DNA of 64,000 nt from assembly GCA_947646735.1 (NCBI GenBank), contig CANTFK010000943.1:1-64000 (forward strand), given 5' to 3'. Shown here piece after piece: positions 11,701 to 20,805 of this stretch; position 1 is the stretch's first letter, and every line of letters starts with the position of its first letter. The position numbers and the translations under genes are program-made. The notes beneath the pieces are model-generated. The model saw only the letters and a program-made list of their open reading frames with translations, had not been told where the DNA came from and searched no databases. Origin of the DNA: Peronospora farinosa. Its lineage: Eukaryota > Oomycota > Peronosporomycetes > Peronosporales > Peronosporaceae.

Positions 11701-12003
11701 CAGTGTAACGGAACATACTGCGCACAGAGGGTTATCGCTCTCTCTGTGTTGACTACTAGTCGTGGCGAGTTCGTTCACGACCCTGACGTGAGGCCAATCG
11801 GATGAAGCGACCAACAAATGAGTAAACACTTCACTGACGTCATAACCGCTTCGTCGTTTGACGGACCGAGATAGCCAATCTATCTTCGGCTGATACCGTG
11901 ACAGCCACGGTATCCCAAGTATGCAATCAAATGCATAGTTCATCTCGTACACCAAAAATTCGTCGTTGCTCTGGAAACCGTCGAAAGTGTACGGTAAAAC
12001 CAC
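11695..12003 (-). pseudogene. Aspartic protease C-terminal part of element A
   Basis: The minus frame includes FDCILGIPWLSRYQPKIDW, the typical C-terminal part of oomycete gypsy proteases (the D-ILG-PWL motif). The catalytic DSGA part lies further upstream in shifted frames, and I did not find it intact. The protease normally cuts the Gag-Pol polyprotein. Confidence 0.6.
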
Positions 12004-12315
12004 TTATTTACGCGGGACACGTTTTGGTTGTCCATCGGCAAGTTTGACAACGATGTCACCTGGACCTTCTCGAACCGTGACAGTAGACGAGAAAGGTACA
12101 AACAGGATGCACGAAAGAAGTTGTTGGATTGCCAGAATCCAGCAACGCTCGGAGTGGTCACTTTACTCCAGCGACGATGAGACTGATAATAATCAGTCTC
12201 GAGTCATCGCGCATGGTAGTGGCATTGAAGTGGGTATGAATCACTTTGGGGCTAGGAGCCCGAACTGCCACCTGAGTACTCGGGGCTCCATTTCTGCCAG
12301 TAGGGTTCCCCACGC

Positions 12316-13339
12316 CTACTGGAACCGCTCGTTTTTTGGCGGGACCACCGACGACACAGCGTCTCCTCGTGAGACAGCTGTGTTCATAGTCACCGGCGCA
12401 GGTGCACGACAGACAGCCGCACGATGGCCTGTTTTACCACAGCGAAAACACTTAATCGTGTTAAGATTGCGAATGTCGCGGATTAATGATTTGCCGCGAC
12501 CACGAGAGGACTCAATTGCATCAATTTCCATTGGCTCTGGGCCAGACGTCCGGGATTATTGTGACGCTGCGTGCAGGTACGACGACGCGACAGTGTAATT
12601 CTCACGAAGCGCGAGGGCAAATGCCTCCTCGAGGAACTTTGGCTCGGCACGTGTGAGGCAGTAACGCGTCATGCCCTCTTGCATGCCAAAAATAAAGACA
12701 TTAACTTGTGAAGCCATGTCAATTGCTGCGTGGTAATGCACGAAGCAAGATGACGTGTCTTCTGCACGTAGTCACGCATCGACAGCTTGCCCTGTCAAAG
12801 TGAGAAGAAATATGCACGCAAGCGAGATTCATCTTGAGGAGGCTCGAAAGCCAGTCGTAAGTCACGCTGGATATCGTCCAGCGTAGGAAACGCCGACTCA
12901 TCTACGACAAGCTTTCCGAGATCCCATTCCTTGGCTTTGCCGGCAAGACGAGACAACAGGAAATTGACCTTGGCCGTTGGAGCGTCAATAATCTTGACGC
13001 TATTGCAATATCCACCTCGCGAAACAAGCGATTGAGGGGAAGACGATCCGGACCATCACCGGAGTACGTTGACTTCTCCATCTTGATAACGTCATGGTGC
13101 GAAGTGCGCGAGGGAGTCAATACTCGCCGATTCGCTTCGGCGAGCTCGCGCACCATAAAGTCTTGGATGGCGGCACGTTGATCATTGGACGTCGCTGTGC
13201 TCAGCAGCGACGTCACAACAGTTTAACCATACACCGCCGCGAGGCGATGTAGTGACTGCCACTCCACCGAGGTGAGATGTAAGAAATCAGAATGCTCTAG
13301 CGAGACCGCTGGAGCCACCGAAGACTCGTCTGTATTCAT
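12316..13339 (-). pseudogene. Gag of element A
   Basis: ATG at 13339 (MNTDESSVAPAVSLEHSDF...) with an in-frame stop near 13225. It resumes in 13216-12902, 12741-12556 and 12531-12316. The end carries a complete CCHC knuckle, CFRCGKTGHRAAVC, for RNA binding. The middle part (VNVFIFGMQEGMTRYCLTRAEPKFLEEAFALAL) is the retrotransposon Gag core. Several frameshifts make it a pseudogene. Confidence 0.7.
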
Positions 13340-13360
13340 CTCGAATCTGGTCATTGGAAG

Positions 13361-13378
13361 GACTACGAAGTGCTACCA
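13361..13378 (-). other. Primer-binding site of element A
   Basis: On the minus strand TGGTAGCACTTCGTAGTC starts 2 nt after the 5' LTR, matching the site of C apart from one extra T. B1 and B2 lack the TGGTAGCACTTCG part and keep only the following TAGTCCTTCC. Confidence 0.6.
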
Positions 13379-13380
13379 GG

Positions 13381-13697
13381 TGTAACGAGTTAAGGACCCG
13401 TTACCGTCTTACACAAAAAGGGCGTTGAGAAAGAGCTCTTAGTTAACTTGTAAATATAACTCTGTTGTATTTTTGTTTTTATTAATTCGCAGTAAGTGCG
13501 AATATGTTCCCTAGCTCATGGGAACCATTCAATATGGAAGTCAATTTATTATTGGCTAATTATTGGGTCTGGCACCCCAATAATAAACCAATAATAAAAT
13601 GACGCCCAGTATCCGCTAATCGAATACTGCCCTATGCCTACTTATGTAATTATGTATTATTCCTATAACTACTTATGTAAAAGGTTGCCCCATTACA
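13381..13697 (-). repeat. 5' LTR of element A
   Basis: 317 bp, TGTAACGAGT to CCCATTACA. It is joined directly on the right to coding sequence of B1 (minus-strand ...AAGATCCC) with no target duplication partner at the other end of A. Confidence 0.85.
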
Positions 13698-14482
13698 GGG
13701 ATCTTTTCCGGGAACACGTCTGCATACTCACGAGCAATGTCGTAGACGGGGTTACCAGACTCTCGCAGGGCCTCCCATGACTGTGATGCAAACCTTTCTT
13801 CACGCGCAGACTTCGGCTCAGCGCTTCGAGGACGCGCCATATGCTCCTCGTTTGTCACGGTAACCACCTCGTTGGTGATTAGACACACTTGTTCCACAGT
13901 GCCTCCCTTAAGGTCAAGTAGGAAATGCTTCCAGGAAAGCCCTGGAAGGCTTGTAATGGAAGACGCATGACGAGGAGGAATCTCGACCTCGATATATTGG
14001 CGCCTTTGTGGACTCCCTTCCACGTACACGATAGCGTGGACACATTCAAACGCTAAATTCTCGGTGCTGTTGTCTTCATCGTGCTTTGAGTCACTACTCG
14101 AAGCTGGCGAACCGCAGTCAGGTGATAAACTATCACCCCCCTCTAGGCACTGGATGTCGTCATCCAAGATGCCGGAAACACTTGACGGGAATGACCCATA
14201 CTCGACCGTCGACACTTGATGCAGGATCTCCTGCTCAGCCGCCGTAAACCCGCGTGGGAGCCCCTGCTCAACCACAATGTGCCCATGTGGGAACCTCGGT
14301 TCGACCACAGTGGGTGATGAGGGTAACTCCGGTTCGACCATCATGCTCTCGCGTGGGGACTCCTGTCCGTCCACGTCACACTCGTTGGCGAGCTCTTGCT
14401 CATCGTCACAATGCCCTTGTAGGAGCCCCTGCTCAACCACAAAAGGTTCAGATGGGAATACTGGTTCAACCACTGCATTCAC
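13698..14482 (-). pseudogene. Protease-less linker and RT start of element B1
   Basis: A 261-codon open frame cut by the LTR of A. It has repeats of the type VVEPxFPxGHIVVEQGLPxG, then the SLPGLSWKHFLLDLKGGTVEQVCL spacer and AREYADVFPEKIP, which leads into RT in B2. No aspartic protease precedes it, unlike A and C. About a dozen residue differences separate it from 21954-22738 in B2. Confidence 0.65.
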
Positions 14483-15599
14483 GTGCGAGAAATCCGGACC
14501 TCCGCTCCATCAGTAGGGCGTCTTGCCACATAATGTAAATTTATATTTAGTAAGAAACATATTATATATATGTCAGTCTTGATTTTTGATAGTGCGTCCA
14601 GTACAGCGCCCTCATGATGGGCGTCCATAACTTGCACCGATATCTGCGCTTTCGCACGGCCCTCAGCCGCGCGATGCCCTGGCTTGCGACAACGAAAGCA
14701 AACCATTTGACGCCCGATGCGAGCGTCACCCTTATAAGAAGTTACACGACGTTGGTCACCCGACGACTCAATCACGTCGATCTCCATAGGTTCCGGACCA
14801 GAAGGCCGGGGAACGGTGACGACCGAGGGTTTGGCATAGGCCTTTGTGACCCTAAAGTCCTCATTGAGGGCAATATAGAAAACGCCTCCTCCAATGTGGC
14901 AGGCTCGGCGCTCTCCAGCGATAAGCGGGTCTGCCCTTCACGCATACCATCCACAAAGACATTCACCTGCGTGTACATATCGATGGGGTGCGTGATAATA
15001 CACGACGCCAGATGCCTAGCCATCTGTACGTAGTCGCGCATCGCCATTTTACCCTGTCGCATAGACAGAAATCTCAATCGCACCAATTTATCCTCTTGAG
15101 GTGGCTCGAAGGCAAGACGAAGATCGTCCTAGATGTTATTCAGGGTGGGGAACGCGTGCTCGTCCACAACGAGCTTACCAAGGGCCTACTCCTTGGTCTT
15201 CCAGGTAAGCGGGAAAGAACGAAGTTGACCTTCGCCTGGGGAGCCTCAAGAAGTCTCGAGGCGATGGCGATATCAACTTCTCGAAACCACCGATTCAGCG
15301 ACAACCGTTCCTTACTTTATCCTGATTAGGAGAAGTTTTAAATCTTTACGTCCTCATTACGTGATGTGCGAGGAAGTTAAGCCTCGCCGGTTCGATTCGG
15401 CGAGCTCGCGTGCCATAAACTCATGTATGGCGAGACGTTGCGCGTCAGGGGTCGCTGATCTCATCAACGACGCGACGAATGCCTCTCCCGATATCGCCAC
15501 GAGGCGATTAAGGGCATCCCACTCAACACCAGTAAGATGGGGGAAGGTCGCGTGCTCCAGAAATAAATCTGGAGCGTCAAAGTACGACGATTCGCTCAT
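14479..15599 (-). pseudogene. Gag of element B1
   Basis: Broken into frames 15599-15357 (MSESSYFDAPDLFLEHATF...), 15086-14772 (LRFLSMRQGKMAMRDYVQMA...FVDGMREGQTRLSLESAEP) and 14787-14479. The zinc knuckle reads CFRCRKPGHRAAEG, so the fourth ligand, Cys in A, is Gly. It is followed by an AT-rich insertion-like stretch (IKTDIYIICFLLNINLHYVA) where a protease should begin. The B2 Gag has exactly the same defects. Confidence 0.7.
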
Positions 15600-15630
15600 C
15601 CCAAACTCGGGTATAGGAAGGACTACTATG

Positions 15631-15971
15631 TGTAATGGGGATAGAACGTACCGTCACTAGCTTACACGCGCGCTTGAGGAAGACTCAAGCCCAAGTATTA
15701 GGTATTAAGTAAATTTAACTCTGTTTTTTATTTTAGTTTTAATTCGTACTGATTACGAAGATTTTAGTCGTAATAAATACGACAGTGTTCCCGCCTTTTG
15801 GGAACCACACAATTTCAGGTTGATTTATCATTGGTCCATATTATGACTTTTAGGCCCCAATAATAAACCAATAATAAATTACCACGCTGAGCCCACTATT
15901 CGGGCCCAGCACCTGTCTACATATGTGATTCTTTATTCATGTTAACTATGTGTGTAATGTGGCCCATTACA
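15631..15971 (-). repeat. 5' LTR of element B1
   Basis: 341 bp. 15631-15887 matches the LTR of B2 essentially base for base; the outer 84 bp differ at many sites. It ends CCCATTACA next to the gacag target duplication. Confidence 0.85.
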
Positions 15972-16600
15972 GACAGCGTCGGCTGCGCCAACGCAATACA
16001 TTCCGGTGCCTGTTCCCGATTTATACCCAAAAGCTCTCATACTCGTTTTGAACGTGAAAACCTTTTAGGGGAAGGCCATGGGTTCCGCCCTGTTAGAGGC
16101 ATTAAAATTATGCCAGGGCATACCATAGCGAAAAGATTTGAAATTGGTCTCAGCGTTAAACTCTAAACTAACTGCCTCTTCGAAAGTCGAAGGCTGGACA
16201 TGGAAAACTTCTGCCCTGGCGACCCCAGTACAAAGTCCTTCCATAAAAATGGTTACTCGGACTTCCTCCGCAAGAAGGTCCTGCTGCATAGCAGCAATGA
16301 GAGTTCTCAACTCTTGGACATAGTCCGACAATTCTTTCTTACCCTGTCGGGTAGCTAAAAAGTGTGAGCGCACACGATAAGCCTGATTAGGCGGTGCAAA
16401 CACACAAGTTAATTGCTTTTGAAGCATTTTTCATGTGGGAAATGCAGCATTTACAGAGACATCGCTCGTTAGAGACCACTCTCTAGCTCTTCCACCGAGC
16501 TTCGAAATGTCCAAGCCAACTCGTTGCTTATCTGATACAAGCATGGCGGCATCCATTGCCATTTCAACTTCTCGAATCCAGAGGAGAAGATTTTTTCCCT
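15972..16600 (-). pseudogene. Gag core of element C, inverted segment
   Basis: Gag of C resumes on + at 15977 (SAAPTQYIPVPVPDLYP), but from about 16045 to about 16600 the Gag core lies on the minus strand. Read that way it gives [20 protein letters not shown]..., [10 protein letters not shown]..., then MLQKQLTCVFAPPNQAYRVR and VRVTIFMEGLCTGVARAE (16427-16065). Zinc-knuckle sequence follows on + again. This is a small inversion inside the old element. A TGA breaks the minus frame near 16428. Confidence 0.6.
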
Positions 16601-16827
16601 ACCTCAGCCACGCTGAAGAAGCTGAGCTTCAAGCTGCTGAGCAGCAAGGTAACATCCGTAGATGTTACATGTGCGGAAGCACTAGGCATCTCCGCCCTAG
16701 CTGTCCGTTGCGAAAGCAACGTTCAAATCGGCAGAGCCGAAACCCCGCTCATAGCCAAAAGGCGAGCACCGCAAGGGAAAACGTCAGCTCCCAGAAGACG
16801 CGGGGCGCCCTACTGGAAAAGAACTAA
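16600..16827 (+). pseudogene. Gag C-terminus and zinc knuckle of element C
   Basis: The frame ending at 16827 holds SHAEEAELQAAEQQGNIRR followed by CYMCGSTRHLRPSC, a CCHC knuckle (C-x2-C-x4-H-x4-C) with all ligands. It lies directly before the protease frame. It is preceded by the inverted Gag core, so no continuous Gag can be made. Confidence 0.65.
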
Positions 16828-16883
16828 GTTCTTTTGAGCCTGTAGGAGGTAAAGGTAAACAGGGCTTAGCCCCAGGTGGTTCT

Positions 16884-17819
16884 GTGGATGCTTCCATGGA
16901 ACAGGATTACAAGACAGGCTTGTTGGTTGTGTCGGCAACCGTTAAGGGTTTTGAGAATCCATGGTCAATTTTAATTGACTCAGGGGCGTCAGGTAATTAT
17001 GTCCGACGTCGTTCCCTTGAAGGGAGTAAGCGGTATGCTGAGGCGCTAAAAGCGCAGGAGGGTGACAGTATAACCGTGCGTCTCGCGACCGGTGTACGTG
17101 TCACCGTTCCTAAAGTTCCGTTGAACTTAGGTGTAAAGTTCTTAGACTTCAATAGCGTTGAACGCTGTCTTATCCTAGATTTGGACTCGAGACATGATCT
17201 CATTCTCGGTATGGCCTGGCTGGAACGCCATGAGCCGTGGATCGATTGGAGATCCAAAACGTTAGGCGCAACGCGCAATGTTCCTAGCGAAGCTTTGGAG
17301 AGTCATGAATCCACCTTCGCTAGAAAACAAAAGTGCTATTGGCGCGAGCCATTAACTGATTCAGTTAGTGTGCTGGACATCGGAGTGTCTGAGTTGATAA
17401 ACTCCGATGTCAACAATATTAGTGTCGAGCAAAGCTCAGTGACACCTAGTGGATCGGCACGTACTCCGTTGAGTGATACTCAAAGTAATATTGAGACACT
17501 GGATGTCGGTAATGACATCGGCTCTCGTATAGAGCAAGTTAAGGTCGATGACCTTGTTAGTAATATTGGCTGTAAATGCGATTCACTGGATGTCGGTAAT
17601 GACATCGGCTCTTGTATAGAGCAAGTGAAGGTCGATGATGTTAGTGATGTCACCTGTGATAGTGACTCACTGGATGTCGGAAATGACATCGGCTCTCGTA
17701 TAGAGCAAGTGAAGGTCGATGACCTTGTTAGTGAGGTCACTGGTAATAGTAACTCACTGGATGTCAAAATTGACATCGGCTTTCGCATAGGGCAGGTTAA
17801 GGTCAAAAAGAACTGTTAA
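16884..17819 (+). CDS. Aspartic protease region of element C with repeat tail
   Basis: A 311-codon open frame. Residues ~20-130 form a retropepsin-like fold: LIDSGASGNYV holds the catalytic DSG, and LILGMAWLERHEPWIDW is the C-terminal motif. Residues ~205-305 are about 3.5 tandem units of 28-29 residues (LDVGNDIGSRIEQVKVDDL...), encoded by repeats of 87, 84 and 87 bp. The protease would process Gag-Pol; the repeat tail is a linker to RT, as in other oomycete gypsy elements. It is the longest intact frame of C. Confidence 0.75.
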   Translation: MDASMEQDYKTGLLVVSATVKGFENPWSILIDSGASGNYVRRRSLEGSKRYAEALKAQEGDSITVRLATGVRVTVPKVPLNLGVKFLDFNSVERCLILDLDSRHDLILGMAWLERHEPWIDWRSKTLGATRNVPSEALESHESTFARKQKCYWREPLTDSVSVLDIGVSELINSDVNNISVEQSSVTPSGSARTPLSDTQSNIETLDVGNDIGSRIEQVKVDDLVSNIGCKCDSLDVGNDIGSCIEQVKVDDVSDVTCDSDSLDVGNDIGSRIEQVKVDDLVSEVTGNSNSLDVKIDIGFRIGQVKVKKNC

Positions 17820-18291
17820 TCTCGGGGATGTAGGTATACCAAGTACTTTAAAAGGTATGGTAGACGGCAGCGTCGCCAGATGGCGGCTGTGAGGCGCAAG
17901 ACGTCTGTTTTATCACGTGGTGGTGCGTTAACAGCTTTACACTCTGGTCAATGAGTGACGGGTGAGCAGATGGTGAGGTTGACCTTGAGGTCCTCTTATC
18001 ACTAAATGCTCTCTTAGAGCTAGACGAAATGTCTGTGGATGAATTTCATCAAGCCTTGAAGGCTGGTGCTCTATCCGATATGGTGGTCATTTGACCTAAC
18101 CTCAAGCTGAACTCATCCTCGCTTGTCGATGAGACAGTCCTTGAAGATACAAAAGCGGCACTAAGTGCGCGTAGTGGAGCATCTATTCTGAAGTACCCTT
18201 CAGATCCCTACTATCCTTTAGTTAAGGAATATTAGGACGTGGTGTGTCACGATCCACCGTCTATTCTACCGCCTGATAGGGGTGTACGTCA

Positions 18292-19026
18292 TTAAATTGA
18301 CTTAATTCCTGGAACCAAATGCTGCGTAATACGGCAGTGGCCTTTACCCAAAGAACAGTGTGACGTCATTGACGAGTTCTTTCGTGCAAAGCACGCGGCG
18401 AGCATAGTGCGCGAGAGCAAATCTCCGCACTCGACACCCACTTTCTGTGTTAAGAAACCGAATGGTAAGTGGCGTATCGTTCATGCTTATAATAAGCTCA
18501 ATGCATCCACTATACCTGCACAGACGCCAATACCTAGAAAGGATGTTCTTCAGAACAATACGGTTGGTTGTACCATGTACAGTGCGCTCGACTTAGTCGA
18601 TGGTTATTACCAGTTGCTCATGCGAGCTAGTGATATTCCGCTTACTGCTGTTAGTACTCCGAGCGGTATGCTCTGGGAGTGTTTGGCGATGCCCCAGGGG
18701 CTATCTAATGCTCGTCTACGGTTGACCGTTTGGTGACGGAATTGTTTCGACCCCATCGAAAATATGCACAGACGTACTTTGATGACATTTTTGTCCATAG
18801 TCGAGCTGAAAATGGGCGGTCAGATATTGAGAACCAGTTTGTTCATTTACGAGCTGTGCTCGAGTGCATGCGCACTAATAAATTATATGCTAATGCATTT
18901 AAGTGAATCTTCGGGGCCGAAGAAATTCCCTTTCTAGGGTGCTTCATTGGGAAGCGAGGCCTCAGAGCGGATCCCGCCAAGGTCAAAGCCATAGTCGATT
19001 GGCCTGTTTTACAAAATCAGAAGGAC
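18292..19026 (+). pseudogene. Reverse transcriptase of element C
   Basis: Motifs in order: DLIPGTKCCVIRQWPLPKEQ, VRESKSPHSTPTFCVKKPNG, AYNKLNASTIPAQTPIPRKD, ALDLVDGYYQ, TAVSTPSGMLWE and, after a frameshift near 18718, YFDDIFVHSRAE. A further stop replaces the Cys/Trp region at 18904 (TGA). The gene is dead but clearly chromovirus RT. 17820-18291 before it contains linker sequence with stops. Confidence 0.75.
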
Positions 19027-20462
19027 ATGCGTAAGTGGCTTGGCCTTGCCACTTACTTACACAAGTACAGCGAGAATTACGCTGATATGTCTCGGCCGTT
19101 ATCCAATCTTCTTAAAAAGGATGTGGAATGGTGTTGGCATGCCGAACACGAAGATGCTTTCCAAGCGATGAAGGCGAGCCTTCTACGTGCTCCTATTTTG
19201 TCTTTGTTAGACCCTGATCGACCGTTTAGTGTCGTCTGTGACGCATCGGATTTTGCCATTGGCAGTGCTCTGTTACAAATAGGTGATGAAGGCCGTGAGC
19301 GTGTAGTCGCTTTTAATACTCGCCAGCTAAAAGCTGCAGAGAAGAACTATTCAGTTCATGACAAAGAGCTACTTGCGATGAAGTATGCCCTGGTCAAATT
19401 TAGAGTTCATCTGCTAAGCTCAAAGCCTTTTTGTGATCTATACCGATCATGCGTCTTTACGCACTGCGACTCAGTCGCCGCATCTCTCGCAGAGAATGGC
19501 CAGATGGCTGTCATTCTTTGCGAAAATAACTTCGAGGTGAAATATAAGCCGGGTAAGCAAAATGCTTTGGCTGATGCGTTGTCACGCAGATCTGACTATG
19601 AGCTGGCTCATGTGACGACGTTGTCGTCTTCTATCATTCATCTCATTCGATTGGCGTATGCTAAAGATGATCACTGTATAGCGTTGCTACATGCTCTTGG
19701 CAGTGATGAGTTTAAAGAATTGGACATTAAATTGTCGGCACGATTACGTGCGAGCCTCCATCGATATTCTATCGATGAGGGGCTGTTGTACTATCGTACA
19801 GATGTAGCGGACCCTCCGCGTATTGTAGTTCCTCATGACGAGAACCTGAAGCATCGTATCCTCTATGAGGTACATGATACCGCCATCGGTGGTCTTTTGG
19901 GTCGTGAAAAGACCTATGGGGCAGTATGCCAAAGATATCGGTGGCCCAAATTATACAAATGGGTGAACACGTATGTGCGTACGTATGAAACGTGTCAACG
20001 GGTGAACTCCTCGCCCCATTCGGCAGCGCCTCTAAATAGCTTTTCTATCCTTATTGAGCGTTGAGAGTCCATTAGTATGGATTTTTTGTTTGGTTTACCA
20101 AAAGATTCGCATGGCAACACGGGTATTGTGGTCTTTGTTGACCGTTTGAGCAAGATGACTCACTTAGCGGCTGTGCCAGACCCTATAGATGGTGACGATA
20201 CAGCGGAGCTGTTATCGATCGAGTGTTTCGCTAACATGGCTTGCCAGTGGCAATTGTTTCTGACCGTGAACCTCGTTTTACGAGTAAGTTTTGGAAGTCC
20301 GTCTTCCAGGTACTGGGCACCCGTTTGGACATGTCCACAGCAGATCATCCGCAGACCGATGTTCAAACTGAACGCGTAAATTGCGTTGTTGAAGATATCC
20401 TCCGCAGCGTTTGTGCTGAAACGCCTAATCGATGGAGCTCTTTGCTTCCTGTTGTTGAGTTC
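19027..20462 (+). pseudogene. RNase H and integrase N-part of element C
   Basis: The 345-codon frame 19027-20064 covers the RT connection (LGLATYLHKYSENYADMSRP), RNase H (FSVVCDASDFAIGSALLQ, NYSVHDKELLAMKYAL, KYKPGKQNALADALSRR) and the integrase zinc module (H...H...CETYETCQRV-like). A stop follows at 20062. The catalytic core is at 20077-20462 with one frameshift (VFVDRLSKMTHL, IVSDREPRFTSKFW, TADHPQTDVQTERVN). B2 is inserted after VVEF; the sequence resumes at 27517. Confidence 0.75.
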
Positions 20463-20805
20463 TGTAATGGGCTACATTACACACATAGTATTAACACAAA
20501 TAAACAATTACATATGTAGGCAGGTGCTGGGCCCGAATAGCGGGCACCGCGTGGTAATTTATTATTGGTTTATTATTGGGGCCTAAAAGTCATAATATGG
20601 ACCAATGATAAATCAACCTGAAATTGTGTGGTTCCCAAAAGGCGGGAACACTGTCGTATTTATTACGACTAAAATCTTCGTAATCAGTACGAATTAAAAC
20701 TAAAATAAAAAACAGAGTTAAATTTACTTAATACCTAATACTTGGGCTTGAGTCTTCCTCAAGCGCGCGTGTAAGCTAGTGACGGTACGTTCTATCCCCA
20801 TTACA
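20463..20805 (+). repeat. 5' LTR of element B2
   Basis: 343 bp, TGTAATGGGC to CCCCATTACA. From 20549 onward it is the mirror of the B1 LTR; the first 86 bp instead match the 3' LTR of B2 closely. The next bases are CATAGTAGTCCTTCC, without a TGG primer site. Confidence 0.9.

Larger units (their letters stand above)
6214..13697 (-). mobile_element. Ty3/gypsy element A (chromodomain type)
   Basis: Two 317-bp LTRs (6214-6530 and 13381-13697), about 97% alike by eye, begin TGTAACG and end CCCATTACA. Internal order on the minus strand is PBS, gag, protease, repeat linker, RT, RNase H, integrase, chromodomain, then an ORF on the opposite strand and a purine tract beside the 3' LTR. The flanking 5-mers (aagtc, gggat) do not match and lie in different parts of B1. 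A therefore did not arrive here by one clean insertion; recombination between two A copies is likely. The coding frames hold several frameshifts and stops. Confidence 0.85.
13698..15887. repeat. Left arm of a 2.19-kb inverted repeat
   Basis: Reverse complement of 20549-22738, colinear base for base with no indel (paired positions sum to 36436). The inner part from about 14500 to 15887 looks identical, while 13698-14480 carries scattered substitutions. The spacer between arms is about 4.66 kb. The arms are the gag side of B1 and B2 in opposite orientation. Confidence 0.85.
6073..15971 (-). mobile_element. Ty3/gypsy element B1, inserted in gag of C
   Basis: The right end is a complete 341-bp LTR (15631-15971, 5' LTR on the minus strand). 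The left end is a 141-bp piece of the same LTR (6073-6213). Flanking 5-mers are ggcag and gacag, a target duplication with one mismatch, so B1 entered C by integration. Only the LTR, gag, linker and start of RT of B1 remain (13698-15630). The rest of pol and most of the 3' LTR are missing; element A occupies the gap. Confidence 0.75.
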
